Assembly (NCBI GenBank): GCA_036245525.1
Contig: BTPG01000003.1
Span: forward strand, 134,343,362-134,407,361
DNA from: Semisulcospira habei
Taxonomy: Eukaryota > Mollusca > Gastropoda > Semisulcospiridae
DNA length: 64,000 nucleotides
Direction of reading: 5' to 3'
Under the pieces are notes generated by a model. It made no database searches, had not been told where the DNA came from, and saw nothing but the letters and a program-made list of their open reading frames with translations. Below are positions 1-11,358 of the stretch, one piece after another; the stretch's first letter is position 1, and each line of letters opens with the position of its first letter. The translations under genes were made by a program, and so were the position numbers.

Positions 1-106
1 CCAACAATAACCGTCACTCGTTCAACGTTTACATTGCTTTATGTGTGTGGCAGTTGTTTCATAAGTTCTGAAATATCCGTCAAAGGCATACACAAATTAA
101 ACAGTT

Positions 107-294
107 GAGCCAACAATGCATCAAATCAACATATAGTATTATAGTTCACCCACTGATCATAGAAATCTTACTACACTGGCAATTGGCTCCAAAATGAAGT
201 AAGTTCACTGATCATAGCAAAGACTAAACAAAACAAAAGCGGCATAAATCACACACAGGTACACCAGTAATAACTCAGATAGTTAATAATGCAG
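107..294. repeat. Direct repeat copy 1 of a dispersed repeat (partner at 3563-3770)
   Basis: This stretch and 3563-3770 match along their length by eye with small indels. They share the segment around 'ggctccaaaatgaagtaagt' and the end 'aatgcag'. The pair brackets a gag-like remnant and other repeats, so it could be the degenerate ends of an LTR element. No TG...CA boundaries or primer-binding site were seen, so it is reported only as a direct repeat. Confidence 0.6.
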
Positions 295-836
295 AGGCTA
301 ATTCAGGCTCCAGGTCGGGGATAGAAAAACGCCTCCTACAGAATGAGGGCACTGGCAAGGTGGCCGCGGAGATCTTGGAGGCGGAGATCGTGAAGACTCG
401 AACCACTCTGACAGGGATGGCGGAGCGCCTCCCAAGCGGTTGCTTGACTTCGGTCGCCTCTTTCATCGACGATGATCTACACTGCGAGTCACCATAGGTG
501 CAGGTGATCGAGTCCAGCAGAGCTTGGGGACAGTAGAGACCACCCGACTTCACATAGTCCTCAAAATGGTCGACGGCTTCCCCTTCAAAGGCGATGGCGA
601 TACTCCACGAAGATTGTCGGCGTCAACTTGAAGCACGCGGTGGGAACGTTGTCCATTGATGCCATGCCTCGGTGAACCTCCTGAGTGAAAATGTCTGCAG
701 GACAGCAGTCAGGTCGATTGCCAGCGAAGATGGAGAGGGACGGCATGTAGATCAGCCGCCTCTTAAGGTCCTCCATGTAGCAGGGTCTTCGCTGATGGTA
801 TTCGTTCGCCGTCTTTGCCATGGTGCCGGTTGTCAC
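275..836 (-). pseudogene. Degenerate retrotransposon gag-like fragment (tentative)
   Basis: Two minus-strand open stretches in different frames (836-585 and about 600-275) read as one protein after a frameshift near position 590. The first begins with a basic, tyrosine-rich segment (MAKTANEYHQRRPCY) and contains YMPSLSIFAGN. The second starts with AIAFEGEAVDHFEDYV. The order 'P-x-F-x-G-x-R..., then A-F-x-G-E-A' resembles the start of capsid domains of retrotransposon Gag proteins. This is a resemblance by eye only. No zinc knuckle, protease or RT lies next to it. It could instead be a chance open stretch. Confidence 0.3.
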
Positions 837-1224
837 GCCGTGATGTCGCTACCCTCTACACTGTTTTTACTAATAGTGGTGACACCCTCACCTCCACAAT
901 CCTGCTCGCAGCGCAAAGTTGTCAGTGAGTGAGGGGTGAAGGAATTTTGCATGGTTTGTGTTGATAAAGTAGTAAGTCAAACAAAGAGGTCTTAAGGACT
1001 TTTGTTCATTTACTACTGGCTACCAAAAAGAGAAAAAAAATGTCTAACAGAAAAGAAAGCAAAAGAAAGATTAACAAGAAAGGCAAAGCCATTATGGCTC
1101 ACGTGTATGATCGATTTACATATGTGTTTCCTTTGTGACAATGGCTGGCTTCAGCAGCAGCAAAATCCATGTTTTATGAAAATGAAAATAAGCATTTTTC
1201 ACACATCTGTCAAACCTCCCCCAT

Positions 1225-2262
1225 CCCCCCGTGACCTTGACCTTTGTGATGAGTCGACTAAATTAGTATGGATAGTAAGGTCTTATCATCAGCTATCTTT
1301 GTACCAAATTCGGTTGAAATATTTGCAAAACGTTTGGTAATAACTACAATTTTATTAAAAAAATCGGCATTTAAAACACATTTGCCAGCCTCTTGTGACC
1401 TTTCCAATGGGTCATCAAAATTAGAATGCATAGATAGGTCTTACCATCAGGTATTTCTGTACCAAATTTGACTTTGAAGTTGTGAGTAGTATTTGAGAAA
1501 AAAACATAATATGGCTATTTTGACCTATTTTCTGAGCTCTCATGACCTTGACCTTTCTGAGGGATCAATCAAATTAATGTGCATAGAAAGGTCTTACCAT
1601 CAGGTATCTCTGTAGCAAGTTTGGGTTTAAAGTTGTTAAAATAATTTGAGAAAAAAATCATCTTTTGTCAAAATTTGGCTATTTCGGACCTATTTCCTGA
1701 GCCCTTATGACCCTTGACCTTTCCGAGGAGGGGTCATCCAAATTAGTATGCATAGATAGGTCATCATGTATCTTTGTACCAAGTTTAGGTTTGAAGTCGT
1801 GAACAGTATTTGAGAAAAAACATCTTTTGTCAAAATATGGCTATTTTTGACTTAACCCTTGACCTTTCCGAGGGATCAACCAAATTAGTATGAATAGAAA
1901 GATCTTACCATCAGGTATCTTTGTACCAAGTTTGGGTTTGAAGTTGTGAATAGTACTTGAGAAAAAATAAATTATGTCAAAATAAAGCTATTTGTGACCT
2001 ATTTCCTGATTCCCAGTGACCTTGGCCTTTGTGAAAGGTCACTCAAATTGGTATGCTTAGAAAAGTCTCGCCACAAAATATCCTTGGGCCAAATTTGAAG
2101 ATTGTGACTTGAATAGTCTTCGTGAAAATGCCAACATTAAAGTTTACCACGGACGACGGACGACGGCGGACGGACGACTTCGGACGGACGACGGACGTAC
2201 GACCACTGGCCCAAAACATGGACTCACTTTTGCTTCGTACGTGAGCCAAAAATAATGACAAA
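1225..2262. repeat. Molluscan short tandem array (about 145-166-bp monomers) with GACGGACG tail
   Basis: At least six diverged monomers each contain a 'tgaccttgacctttc-gagg' core followed by 'tcttaccatcaggtat' and 'gtaccaagtttgggtttgaag'. Core positions are about 1231, 1396, 1541, 1707, 1857 and 2018. The array ends in a 'gacggacgacgg' tract (2153-2205) and 'acgtgagccaaaaa'. Inverted copies of the same architecture lie at 15751-16187 and 17325-17440, so this is a mobile family, probably a non-autonomous element with an internal minisatellite. Confidence 0.75.
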
Positions 2263-2387
2263 AATGACCAACTATACAATGTAGAAAACTAACTAACTAA
2301 AATAATTAAATTAACACATCTGACAAACTAATATAACACACCACGGCAATCAACATACTTCAGTTACATACAACACACATCACCTTC

Positions 2388-2440
2388 AATTCAATTCAAT
2401 AATTCAATAAACTTTATTTATCCCGCTAGGGGCAATTAAA
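2388..2440 (-). repeat. LINE 3' tail remnant, (TTGAA)n type
   Basis: On the minus strand, 'caataaagtttattgaa' style sequence is followed by short TTGAA repeats. This is the same style as the 3' end of the LINE at 16188-17325 (poly-adenylation-like AATAAA and a pentanucleotide tail). It is probably the end of a 5'-truncated LINE, but no coding part was found next to it. Confidence 0.4.
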
Positions 2441-2632
2441 GTGGTCCTATAGGCTCAACAACACATCAACATTTGCTGCAATACACGACCACAGGAGAGA
2501 CAACTTAAATACAAACACGTCTGCTCGACCACGGAAACTAAACCGCATCAACACCACAACACAATCATCTGTAACACTCGATACAAACAAATCACTCGAA
2601 TACAGCAACAGAAACAAACCTGTTACGGGACA

Positions 2633-2766
2633 TAGATCACCATGGTAGTTCAAGGGTGATGCCAGAGTAGCTTGGCGCCCATAGGCGCCAAGCTAGTCTG
2701 GCATCACCCTTGAACTATCATGGTCGATCCATATTTTGCTGTGGTGTGTCTGTGGTAGAATGAGTT
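2633..2766. mobile_element. Hairpin MITE of the palindromic TTAA family, one end degraded
   Basis: Two arms starting 'gttcaagggtgatgccaga' and ending with the reverse complement form a near-perfect stem of about 36 bp around a 'ggcgcc' core. They are flanked by 'atcatggtcgatc'. The right end 'gtagaatgagtta' matches the left end of the better-preserved copy at 15201-15395. The left terminus is not recognisable. Confidence 0.65.
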
Positions 2767-3089
2767 ACACGACCACACACGTCAGATCCGAACGCTAACA
2801 CATTGTACGACGAACATAACATCCGAACGCAAATACATTTACATTTAACTGAAAACAACAAAGCCACTTGAACATCAGGAATTCACACCATAAACATAAT
2901 ACCTAAAAATAAACATAACACTTGAACATCATTGACGATACAAGATGAACATGATATGACAATCGGCCGCTCTCGGACAACTCCCCTTAGTGGTTAGCAC
3001 TACACATGAAAGTAAATCAGCATATAACAACTAAATATACTAACAGCTCCACCCCGACGTCATGGCGACTTGCAGTAACACACAAGGCG

Positions 3090-3282
3090 GAAGGGGTTGG
3101 GGGTAGGGGTGGGTGTGTGGAAGGTGGGGGTGGGTGGTGGGTGGTGGCGGTGGTGGTGGGGGAGGGGGGGGGTGAAAGAACAGAACATAACCGCCGCCAC
3201 TGCATCAGCGCAATGGTGGCTTTTGGGAACACACAAAGGCTAGAGACGCTGATGGCGTGGGGGGGGGGGGGGGAGGGGGAGT
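3090..3282 (+). repeat. G-rich tracts with G-quadruplex potential
   Basis: Several runs of G are present on the plus strand, including runs of 8-14 G near 3167 and 3260. Translations of this stretch are low-complexity Gly/Val and are not taken as genes. Between 2770 and 3560 nothing else is recognisable. Confidence 0.6.
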
Positions 3283-3562
3283 ATAAACAAAGACAAACAC
3301 AAAGCGCACATAGCTAACACAATATCAAAATCAAACATGCACGCACGAAATACAAAATAAGGGGTCGCTTTCAACCGCAAGTAGATCTATTTCAATCCAG
3401 AAGTGTACCTACCAATAGCGTATCACTTCTCAACGAATAATATGCATGCAAATCTTATTATTCTCGGCTAAGAATTACATCACATCGGAAACCACATAAA
3501 GAAAGTATATATATCATAGATGTGAATCCATAAAATCAAGTCTCAACATAGGCATCACAAAT

Positions 3563-3770
3563 GAACCAACAAAGCATCAAATCAAACAAAGCCACTGCGC
3601 ACACAAAGAAAACATAGTTCACACACTGATCATAGTAACATCACTACACTGGCAACTGGCTCCAAAATGAAGTAAGTTCACTGATCAGAACAAAGAGCAA
3701 ACAATACAAAAGCTGCATAAATCACACACAAATATATCAGTAATAAATCAGCAAAGCAATAGTAATGCAG
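3563..3770. repeat. Direct repeat copy 2 (partner at 107-294)
   Basis: Same orientation as the copy at 107-294, with several small indels. It is followed by about 95 bp of unassigned sequence, then by the repeat at 3867. Confidence 0.6.
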
Positions 3771-3866
3771 GTTCCAAGTGTTTTACAAAATCAGTCCATC
3801 GTTGTTGCCACAGTTACAAAGGTTTAACAAAGGATGCAGATTTACGTTGTAACAGCATAGGCTAGG

Positions 3867-4119
3867 TGTAGCGGGCGGTCAGATAAGTGACAAAAGGTAG
3901 ACAAATGATAACAGGGAAGGGGGTGGGGGTGTTGTGCATTCACATGAAACAAAATTGCAAAAATACAGCCACAAAAATTGTAAAATACGAAAATCATACA
4001 TTATGAAATAAAGCGTAGCCAACGCCCGCTTGGCTACACTAACACATCATGCTTTGTGTAGGAACAGCCCGTTCTTACATGCATGATTTCAGTAAAGAAT
4101 GGTTACGCCCGATTGATGT
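3867..4119. repeat. Long direct repeat flanking a LINE, left copy (partner 7465-7699)
   Basis: It starts 'tgtagcgggcggtca' and ends 'cgcccgattgatgt', almost identical to 7465-7699 apart from about an 18-bp difference in a G-rich spot. Its first 172 bp have inverted ends (tgtagc...gctaca), which could be a small LTR or MITE. The remaining 80 bp are also duplicated, so the duplication is larger than that unit. Confidence 0.7.
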
Positions 4120-4194
4120 AGGAGCTCTGTGCAGAGCAGCAACTTGTCATCACCAACACTACTTTCCAGCAAAAAGACAGTCGAAAGACCACCT

Positions 4195-6859
4195 GGATGC
4201 ATCCTCGCTCCAAGCACTGGCACCTTATCGACTGTGTCCTAGTGCGTCAGAGGGACCGCAGTGACGTCCTCCTCGCCAGAGTGATGGCCAGCGCAGAGTG
4301 CCACACTGACCACCGCCTTGTTAGCTGCAAACTCAGGCTCCGCCTCAAGCTGAAACCCAAAAAGGCCCCCCCCCCCCCCCCAAGAAAAGCTTGATGTTGC
4401 CAGCCTTCAGCGTGACGACAAGAAAGCTGCCCTTCAGGCCGATTTACAGCGCATGCTCAAAGACACAGTTGATCCAGTAGACTCCTCCCCCGAAACACTC
4501 TGGGAACAACTGAAAACTGCTATTGTAAAATCTTCTGTGGAAGTCTTGGGCTTTGCTAGAAAGAGGAACAAAGACTGGTTTGACGAAAACGACGTAGAGA
4601 TCCAGGAACTTCTAGCAAAAAAAAAAAGAGCCGCCCACCAGGCCCACCTAGCCCAGCCTTCCTGCCCTGTGAAGAAGTCTGCCTTCCGCCTCATCTGCAG
4701 CAGTCTCCAACTCAAGCTTAGAGAGCTCCAGAACGAGTGGTGGTCCAGACTCGCACAGAGGACCCAGCTCTGCGCTGACAACGGTGACTACAGGGGCTTC
4801 TACGAAGCACTGAAAGCAGTGTATGACCCTAGGCACCTGGTACAAAGTCCCCTGCGAAATGCTGATGGACAGGCACTCCTCACAGATAATACCTCCATCT
4901 TGAACCGCTGGTCGGAATACTTTCAGGACCTCTTCGGCGCTGAGCGCACTGTTCAAGAAGCAGTCATCCTCCAAATCCCACACCTTCCACTAAAGGTTGA
5001 ATTGGACGAACCGCCCACCGCCGAAGAGACCCTCACAGCCATCCACCAGCTCAAGAGTGGCAAAGCAGCAGGCATTGACGGAATCCCGCCAGAGATCTGG
5101 AAACATGGAGGCCCAGCACTGCACAACAAGCTCCACGACCTCTTTCTCTGCTGCTGGGAGAAAGGAACACTACCAAAGGACCTCCGTGATGCAGTCATCA
5201 TCACCCTCCTCATCCCCCGCACCAAACTCAGCACTTTCGGCCCCCGCTCTTTCTCAGTATACGGTCCAACCACCTGGAACACTCTCCCACTCTCTCTCCG
5301 TCAGAAACACTCGCTCTCCTCCTTCCAGTCTGCCCTCAAAACTCACCTCTTTCAACAGTTCTAGCACTATATCACCACACTCCCCAGCCCAAGCTGACCG
5401 TCCTAATATATCTTCACTATTTGTGTTACGTGAGTCATTGTCTAAAGCGTGCGCATGCGTGTGCGAGTTGTGAGTGCGCGCTTAGAGTTATAACTATTAT
5501 AAGATAAGCGCATTATAAATACCGTAATTATTATTATTATTTATTATTATTATTATTACCCTGTACAAGAACAAAGGAGAGAAGTCTGCCTGCTCAAATT
5601 ATCGTGGAATTACCCTGCTGTCCATTGCCGGAAAAATTCTCGCAAGGTTGCTCCTGAATCGGCTGGTACCTGCCATCGCTGAAGACCACCTCCCAGAGGG
5701 CCAGTGTGGCTTCAGAGCCAACAGGAGTACCACCGACATGGTCTTTGTGCTGAGACAGCTTTAGGAGAAGTGCCGCGAGCAGAACAAAGGGCTGTACGTA
5801 ACGTTTGTCGACCTAACAAAAGCGTTTGACACTGTGAGCAGGCAAGGTATGTGGCAGATCCTGGAGCGACTAGGCTGTCCCCCAAAGTTCCTCAACATGA
5901 TCGTCCAGCTCCACGAGGACCAGCAAAGCCAGGTCAGACTAAACAGTGACCTCTCAGAACCATTCCCCATTCGCAACGGCGTGAAGCAAGGCTGCGTGCT
6001 GGCACCGACCCTCTTCACCATCTTTTTCAGCATGATGTTGAAGCAGGCCGCAGTGGACCTCGACGATGACGACGCAGTGTACATCAGGTATCGTCTCGAT
6101 GGCAGCCTGTTCAACCTCAGACGACTGCAGGCCCACACGAAAACCCTAGACCAACTGATTCGTGAGCTGCTCTTTGCTGATGACGCTGTCCTCTTTGCAC
6201 ACACAGAGAGAGCCTTGCAGCGCATTACGTCCTGCTTCGCAGATGCCGCCCAGCTCTTTGGACTTGAGGTCAGTCTGAAAAAGACAGAGGTCCTTCATCA
6301 GCCGGCACCCAAGGAAGAGCATCGCCCTCCCCACATCACCATCGGCGATTCCGAACTGAAGTCTGTACACCAGTTTATCTACCTTGGCTGCATCATCACG
6401 TCAGACGCCAAGCTGGACAAGGAGCTGGACAACAGGCTGGCAAAAGCGAACAGTGCTTTCGGGCGACTATTCAAGCGGGTGTGGCACAATCATCAGCTGA
6501 AAAAAGGCACCAAGATCAGCGTGTACAGAGCTGTCGTCCTCACCACCCTGCTGTACGGTTCCGAGTCCTGGGCCCTCTACCGCAGCCAACTACGACTCCT
6601 CGAACGCTTTCACCAGCGCTGCCTGCGTACCATCCTCAGCATTCACTGGAGTGACTATGTCACCAACGTCGAGGTCCTTGAACAGGCGGAAACTGTGAGC
6701 ATCGAGGCTTTGCTGCTGCGGACACATCTTCGCTGGGCGGGGCACGTCTCCAGGATGGAGGATCATCGCCTACCCAAGATCACTCTGTTCGGCGAGCTCG
6801 CCACTGGACAGAGGGGCACCAAAGAAGAGTTACAAAGACGGTCTCAAGAAGTCACTTAG
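4195..6859 (+). pseudogene. LINE endonuclease/reverse transcriptase ORF, interrupted
   Basis: RT of a non-LTR element, acting in target-primed reverse transcription. Visible motifs: GKAAGIDGIPPEIWKHGG (RT block 0/1), SACSNYRGITLLS, VTFVDLTKAFDTVSRQGMW (first catalytic Asp region), GVKQGCVLAPTLF and LLFADDAVLFA (the FADD catalytic box). Breaks are a C10-11 run with a frame change near 4375, the 350-bp insertion at 5208-5557, an in-frame TAG near 5762 just before EKCREQNKG, and a frameshift near 6840, after which the zinc-finger tail lies in another frame. The order of motifs agrees with an intact ancestor of about 900 or more codons. This copy cannot be functional. Confidence 0.8.
5208..5557 (+). 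mobile_element. Nested 5'-truncated CR1/L2-like LINE 3' end with (ATT)n tail
   Basis: The last about 45 codons of a different LINE ORF2 (RSFSVYGPTTWNTLPLSLRQ ... LKTHLFQQF, stop) are followed by a 3' UTR ending in ATT repeats at 5527-5557. The insert is flanked by ACCCT at 5203-5207 and 5558-5562. Removing it and one ACCCT restores the host LINE frame across the junction. This fits target-primed insertion with a 5-bp duplication. Confidence 0.85.
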
Positions 6860-7464
6860 TGCCTGCCAAATCGACCACCGCCAGTGGTCTTCGCTTGCTG
6901 CGGACCGTGACACGTGGCGCTCCACCATTCACAAGGCAGCCGTCTCCTTTGAGGACTCTCGCAGAGCTAACCTTAAGGACAAGCGGCTCAGAAGAAAGAA
7001 AAAACAGAGTTGTCGTAACTCAGAATCCTGACCAGACCTTCCCCTGCAGCCACTGCGGTCGAACCTGCCTGTCCCGGATTGGCCTCCGCAGCCACGAAAT
7101 GCCTGCAGACGACGTGGGCAAGCCCTATAGAATCTTCGTTCGCGAAGTCAAGCCAAGAAGAAGAAGCATAGAAAGAATATAACTGATCACTAGACCAGCT
7201 GAGGGAAGAACGACCGGTTCAGTTCAAAATTACCACAGACCTCAGAGTTGACTAAGAGGCTGAAGACTTGAAAAGGATTGCCTAATTAAAAATTGTAGCG
7301 CCTCTCAAGTGGTCACTAGGAAAGGGCAAGGGACAAACAACTGCAGTAAGAGTTATCTACTTTGAATTTGACTGGTGAGTTGCCTACCCTGATGGCAGAT
7401 GGTGCCAGGGGAGACAATAGGCGGATTAAAAATGAAGTTGACACTAGGCAAGTGATAAGAAGAC

Positions 7465-7699
7465 TGTAGCGGGCGGTCAAATAAGTGACAAACAAGGAAG
7501 AGGGTGGGGTGTTGTGCATTCACAGGAAACAAAATTGCAAAAATACAGCCACAAAAATTGTAAAATACGAAAATCATACATTATGAAATAAAGCGTAGCC
7601 AACGCCCGCTTGGCTACACTAACACATCATGCTTTGTGTAGGAACAGCCCGTTCTTACATGCATGATTTCAGTAAAGAATGGCTACGCCCGATTGATGT
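7465..7699. repeat. Long direct repeat flanking a LINE, right copy
   Basis: Nearly identical to 3867-4119. The LINE at 4128-7182 and about 280 bp of unassigned sequence (7183-7464) lie between the two copies. Confidence 0.7.
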
Positions 7700-7966
7700 T
7701 TATGATTAAAATATTCACATGTTTGTTGATGTTCTAGGTCTGTTCGATATTATTTTCACAGCAATTTATTGAATCTGCTCAGCACCACACACAGTTGTTT
7801 ACACCGACCATCATTATGTCACAAATCCGCCTTGCCACAATCGGCATTTTTCGTAACATATTACACGCATTAAAATAAAAGTAACATCAAAAGCTTTTGT
7901 AATTTGTTTGTTTGGTATCCGTAAGCCGTGTACACAACACTAGTAGTTGTTTAGATCCGCGTCAAA

Positions 7967-8027
7967 ATTCCGCCGTGAGACGGCCTTAGCCACCTGCTCG
8001 GCGTTAAACACAAATAACTAACTAACC
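7967..8027 (-). repeat. Short copy of the I-type LINE 3' tail (or a SINE sharing it)
   Basis: The minus strand reads as a GTTAGTTA-flanked 'gtttaacgccgagcaggtgg...ggccgtctcacggcgg' block. The same block forms the 3' end of the LINE at 22284-28218 and recurs at 30583-30645, and weakly near 10419-10460. No coding sequence is attached here, so it is either a very short truncated LINE copy or a SINE with a LINE-like tail. Confidence 0.6.
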
Positions 8028-8035
8028 GCATGAGA

Positions 8036-8135
8036 ATTATGGCTTTTGGTGACATCGAGATGTCCCTAGAACATACGAGCAGCTGAACGCTCGCGTGTAT
8101 TCTAGCTACATCTCGATGTCACCAAAAGCCATAAT
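8036..8135. repeat. 100-bp hairpin (foldback) element
   Basis: A perfect 28-bp inverted repeat (attatggcttttggtgacat... and its complement) encloses about 44 bp that can itself pair imperfectly (agaacatacgagc / gctcgcgtgtattct). No clear target-site duplication was seen. Probably a small MITE. Confidence 0.7.
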
Positions 8136-8945
8136 GTTTTCGCCGATCTAAACAAATAATATTAATCTGGTGTTACTGTGTGTAATTACAGTCCCAAGGA
8201 GCAGGGCACCCCCGTGAGCCACCATTTCAGAGAATCAATCATCTACTATTGAGGAAGACTCTCTACACCCTCCCATAAATCACCTCCGCATGCAGTTCGC
8301 CTGCACATTTGCTTTCACCGCTGGTTGGGCGCTTGATGCAGTTGGGTGTGTGCTACATTGTCTGTATCAAACACAGAGGGCACTCTCTGACTGGGCATGC
8401 ATGGTTTTGAAAGGACACCTTCTGAATCATATCTGTTTTCCGTTGCATGTACTAGCTTGCTGATGTGTATAAACCCCAGCCATATACATCTAGATCTAGC
8501 TTTCAGTCAGCTAAGCTCATTGAAACAAACATATGCCACCTCTTAGATGTCTCCATTACTTTAAAATGTTGCCGACAGAAACCAGAAATGAAAATAGCGA
8601 AGAATATAGGAAGGAAGTTAGTTTTACGCTCACCTCACAGTATGAGATCAGGGACACTCAATATGTGCAGAGGTACTCACACACCTTTAGCGCGTTAGGA
8701 TGCCGTTGTGGTACTCCAAACGAAATATTTTGTCAAAGCCAAGGGGAAGAATTTTCCATGGCGTCAGGGTTGTTTTTAAGAAGCGACCTTTTTAGGACGG
8801 GAATCGGTGGTGCGATTTCAAAAGAACACACACGACATTATAGGCAGGCTAGACTAAAGTCTGACAGTGAAGTAACAAGATAAACATTACATCATGTCTA
8901 GTTACGCAAACCTCGCTGTAGAGCGTATTTTTGGCGCGAAAGGCA

Positions 8946-8948
<3 letters not shown>
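8136..8948. other. Non-coding stretch, nothing recognised
   Basis: An open reading stretch of 116 codons (8533-8883, plus) shows no recognisable domain, bias or splice context. It is not called a gene. Confidence 0.5.
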
Positions 8949-9034
<86 letters not shown>

Positions 9035-9052
9035 CGTGCGTGCATGCGTGCT

Positions 9053-9132
<80 letters not shown>

Positions 9133-9134
9133 TG
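8949..9134. repeat. (TG)n microsatellite, about 186 bp
   Basis: TG repeats interrupted by a CGTGCGTGCGTGCATGCGTGC block at about 9030-9054. Confidence 0.98.
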
Positions 9135-11175
9135 AAGTATATTACCATTTTACCTTAAACCAACCTCTTCTTCAACAAGAGCAGGTTCACTAGACCAATT
9201 TTTCTCTCTCGCTGTAGATTTGGTCAAATCAGGTTATCCAGTGGCCTTATGGTTAATCCAGCACGCAGCAAAGCTATACAACAGGAACATCACTGTCTTA
9301 AATGTACTGAGCATGCGTTCACAAATAGTTTCTGAAACAGCTCTATTCTGAATACCGCAACATAAGAAACATAACTAAACTACTTAGAAATCGACAGGCA
9401 ATGCAGTGGGTTCATGTTCTTCATAGAGGTTTTGACATGACCAGATACACGGAATAATAACAAATCATAATTCTCCAGTACTTCTCTAGTCATACAGTTA
9501 ACAAGACAGGAGCCTTTCTTTGAAAACATTATGAAAAAATCATAATAAAGATGCCTGCTCTCTAGTAGGTTCTGATGAATCATTTGTATGTGTCTGTCAG
9601 TTTGTAATGTTTTTGATTATGAATAGTACGCATGAGTGTATTGGTACATAATGCTAACACAAAGTACTAGCAAGTGCATACTGCAACAGCAGGCAACACA
9701 CGATGGTGCAAGAAAAATGTGAATAAATAACAACGAAACACTTTCTTTGAGTATTAGTGAACTGACCAAACTGTGACCAGAACAATTATCTGAGAAAAAA
9801 ACTGTATATTCTCGGAAAAATATAACATAGCCCTGAAAGTGAATAGGCTGCTTTTTCTTTAGGATGGTTGACAAACTGCCAGTGACAAGGATAGGCTTTG
9901 TAATTTGCATGGCTGGTGTCGACAGCTGCTTTGTACTGGCCAGGATGGTTGCAGTTTAATCATTTGCCACTGATAAAATTATAAAAGGAGGAGGGAAAAG
10001 GGTGAGGTGGGGGGGGGGGGGGGTGGGGGTAGGCGTGGGGGTGGGAGAGGGGAAGAGGGAGGATATGGGTGAGCAAAGTAAGCTACTGAAAAATCAGCGA
10101 ATCGTCCATAATGCCAAATTCTCCCTAGCAGGACTTTTTTCCTACACACACAGTTCGTTTACCGAGATACTAAGCACTGGCACTGGTTTCATTTATAACT
10201 ACAATGTGCATACCTTCCTTGTATTAGTAGTCCCTCTCTTAGGATGGATAGATATTTTGCTCTATGTGGTGACATAGAATGTATGTCCCTGTAAACCCAC
10301 AGTAAAATGTAGTAGTCTTTTCAGGTAGGCATACGTTTCTTGCCTTGATTGTGTGCCGACAGCAAAACTACTGAGGGGACCTACATCAGTTTCCATGCAG
10401 ACAAGGATAGTTAGTTGTTGGGGTATTACGCCGAGCAGAGTCGACATCTCACGCCGGTGCATACTGAACTGTTCGACATAACTGCTTCCAGTCACTTACT
10501 TAGCAAACACCACAACCCTTTTTCTAATTCAATTTACCTTCTCGTTGCTGATATCTGATGAGATTTTTTTTTTCAATTGTTGCCACGTTTTCCTGGCTGC
10601 CACGTAGACTGCTACGCTTCCGGTCCGTTCTGTTTTTTTTTTTGTCTCCAGAAATGATGACCTGTTTAGCGTCATCTTGCTTCAACCTACGGACGGTTGT
10701 GCGTTGCACTCGATGATTGTTGTAATGTTTGTTAAATTATTTTATTTATGATGAAACACAGCGTTTGATGTATAGAAATAGTCAGCTAAAACACCTGTTT
10801 GAGACAGTATATCTCTTTTGTCAACTAGCGAGAAAATGAGCTTGTTTGAAATACGACCTCCGTAAGTTATTTTCGGTGAACTCCATCTCAGTGCTCCGAC
10901 GCAAGATAGCGGTATTTAAACGCAAAGAAAATATGCGCGAACGAGATATTACTTTACACCTTAAAGGGCTGTATTGCTGCCTCAAGTTACTTAATCAGCA
11001 CCCAATCTCTTTCCTATCTTTTGTGTGCTCTGACCAAACTAGGTGATCAGTGGTCTATAATGCATAATTCCCGCTCATGTCAGTGATTTTTTCAACACAC
11101 TTGTTCGCGTCTTCTATATTCTAACCAATGGCAGTCGGCAAACCTTTCGGTTTCTGTAGTATGAAGACAGTTATA
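9135..11175. other. About 2 kb without recognisable genes
   Basis: AT-rich sequence with a G-rich run (10005-10060) and T-runs at 10562 and 10631. There is a weak match to the LINE-tail block near 10419-10460. Open stretches here are short and without domains. Confidence 0.5.
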
Positions 11176-11179
11176 TTAA

Positions 11180-11358
11180 CTAATTTAGCCCGGAGCACGT
11201 ATTTCCAAATTTTGGAGGCTTCATCTAACGACTATGCACCTGTTGCAGGAGATGGATCGACCATTATAATTCAAGGGTATTGCCAGATTAGCTTGGCACT
11301 ACCCTTGAATTATCATGGTCGACCCAGCTCCACCTGTAGTGCGTCAGGGCTGAATGGG
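11180..11358. mobile_element. Palindromic piggyBac-type MITE, 179 bp
   Basis: Flanked by TTAA at 11176-11179 and 11359-11362. It contains the family hairpin (attcaagggtattgccagat...cccttgaattatcatggtcgac), shortened in the centre compared with other copies. TTAA duplication is the hallmark of piggyBac transposition. Confidence 0.65.

Larger units (their letters stand above)
4128..7182 (+). mobile_element. Non-LTR retrotransposon (LINE), 5'-truncated and broken
   Basis: In order there is the end of an apurinic-type endonuclease domain (TTWMHPRSKHWHLIDCVLVR, about 4187-4340), a linker, an RT domain (4960-6250), a C-terminal 'thumb' region (LRWAGHVSRM at about 6730) and a Cys/His finger (CSHCGRTCLSRIGLRSH, about 7045-7097). 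The 5' part of the endonuclease is missing. A second LINE fragment is inserted at 5208-5557. The clade is not certain. Confidence 0.85.

Noticed and set aside
3006..3317. Glycine-rich protein on the plus strand
   Set aside because: Translation of G-rich low-complexity DNA.
107..4119. LTR retrotransposon with the direct repeats at 107 and 3563 (or 3867 and 7465) as LTRs
   Set aside because: No consistent TG...CA ends at both borders, no primer-binding site or polypurine tract, and only a doubtful gag remnant; no LTR-type RT or protease found.
8533..8883. 116-codon open frame on the plus strand
   Set aside because: No domain, no splice sites, ordinary composition for chance open frames in this AT-rich region.
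8894..9193. Open reading frames of Cys-Val or His-Thr repeats in the microsatellites (also near 12.9, 13.4, 16.3, 34.0, 42.7 and 61.5 kb)
   Set aside because: They are translations of dinucleotide repeats with no coding evidence.
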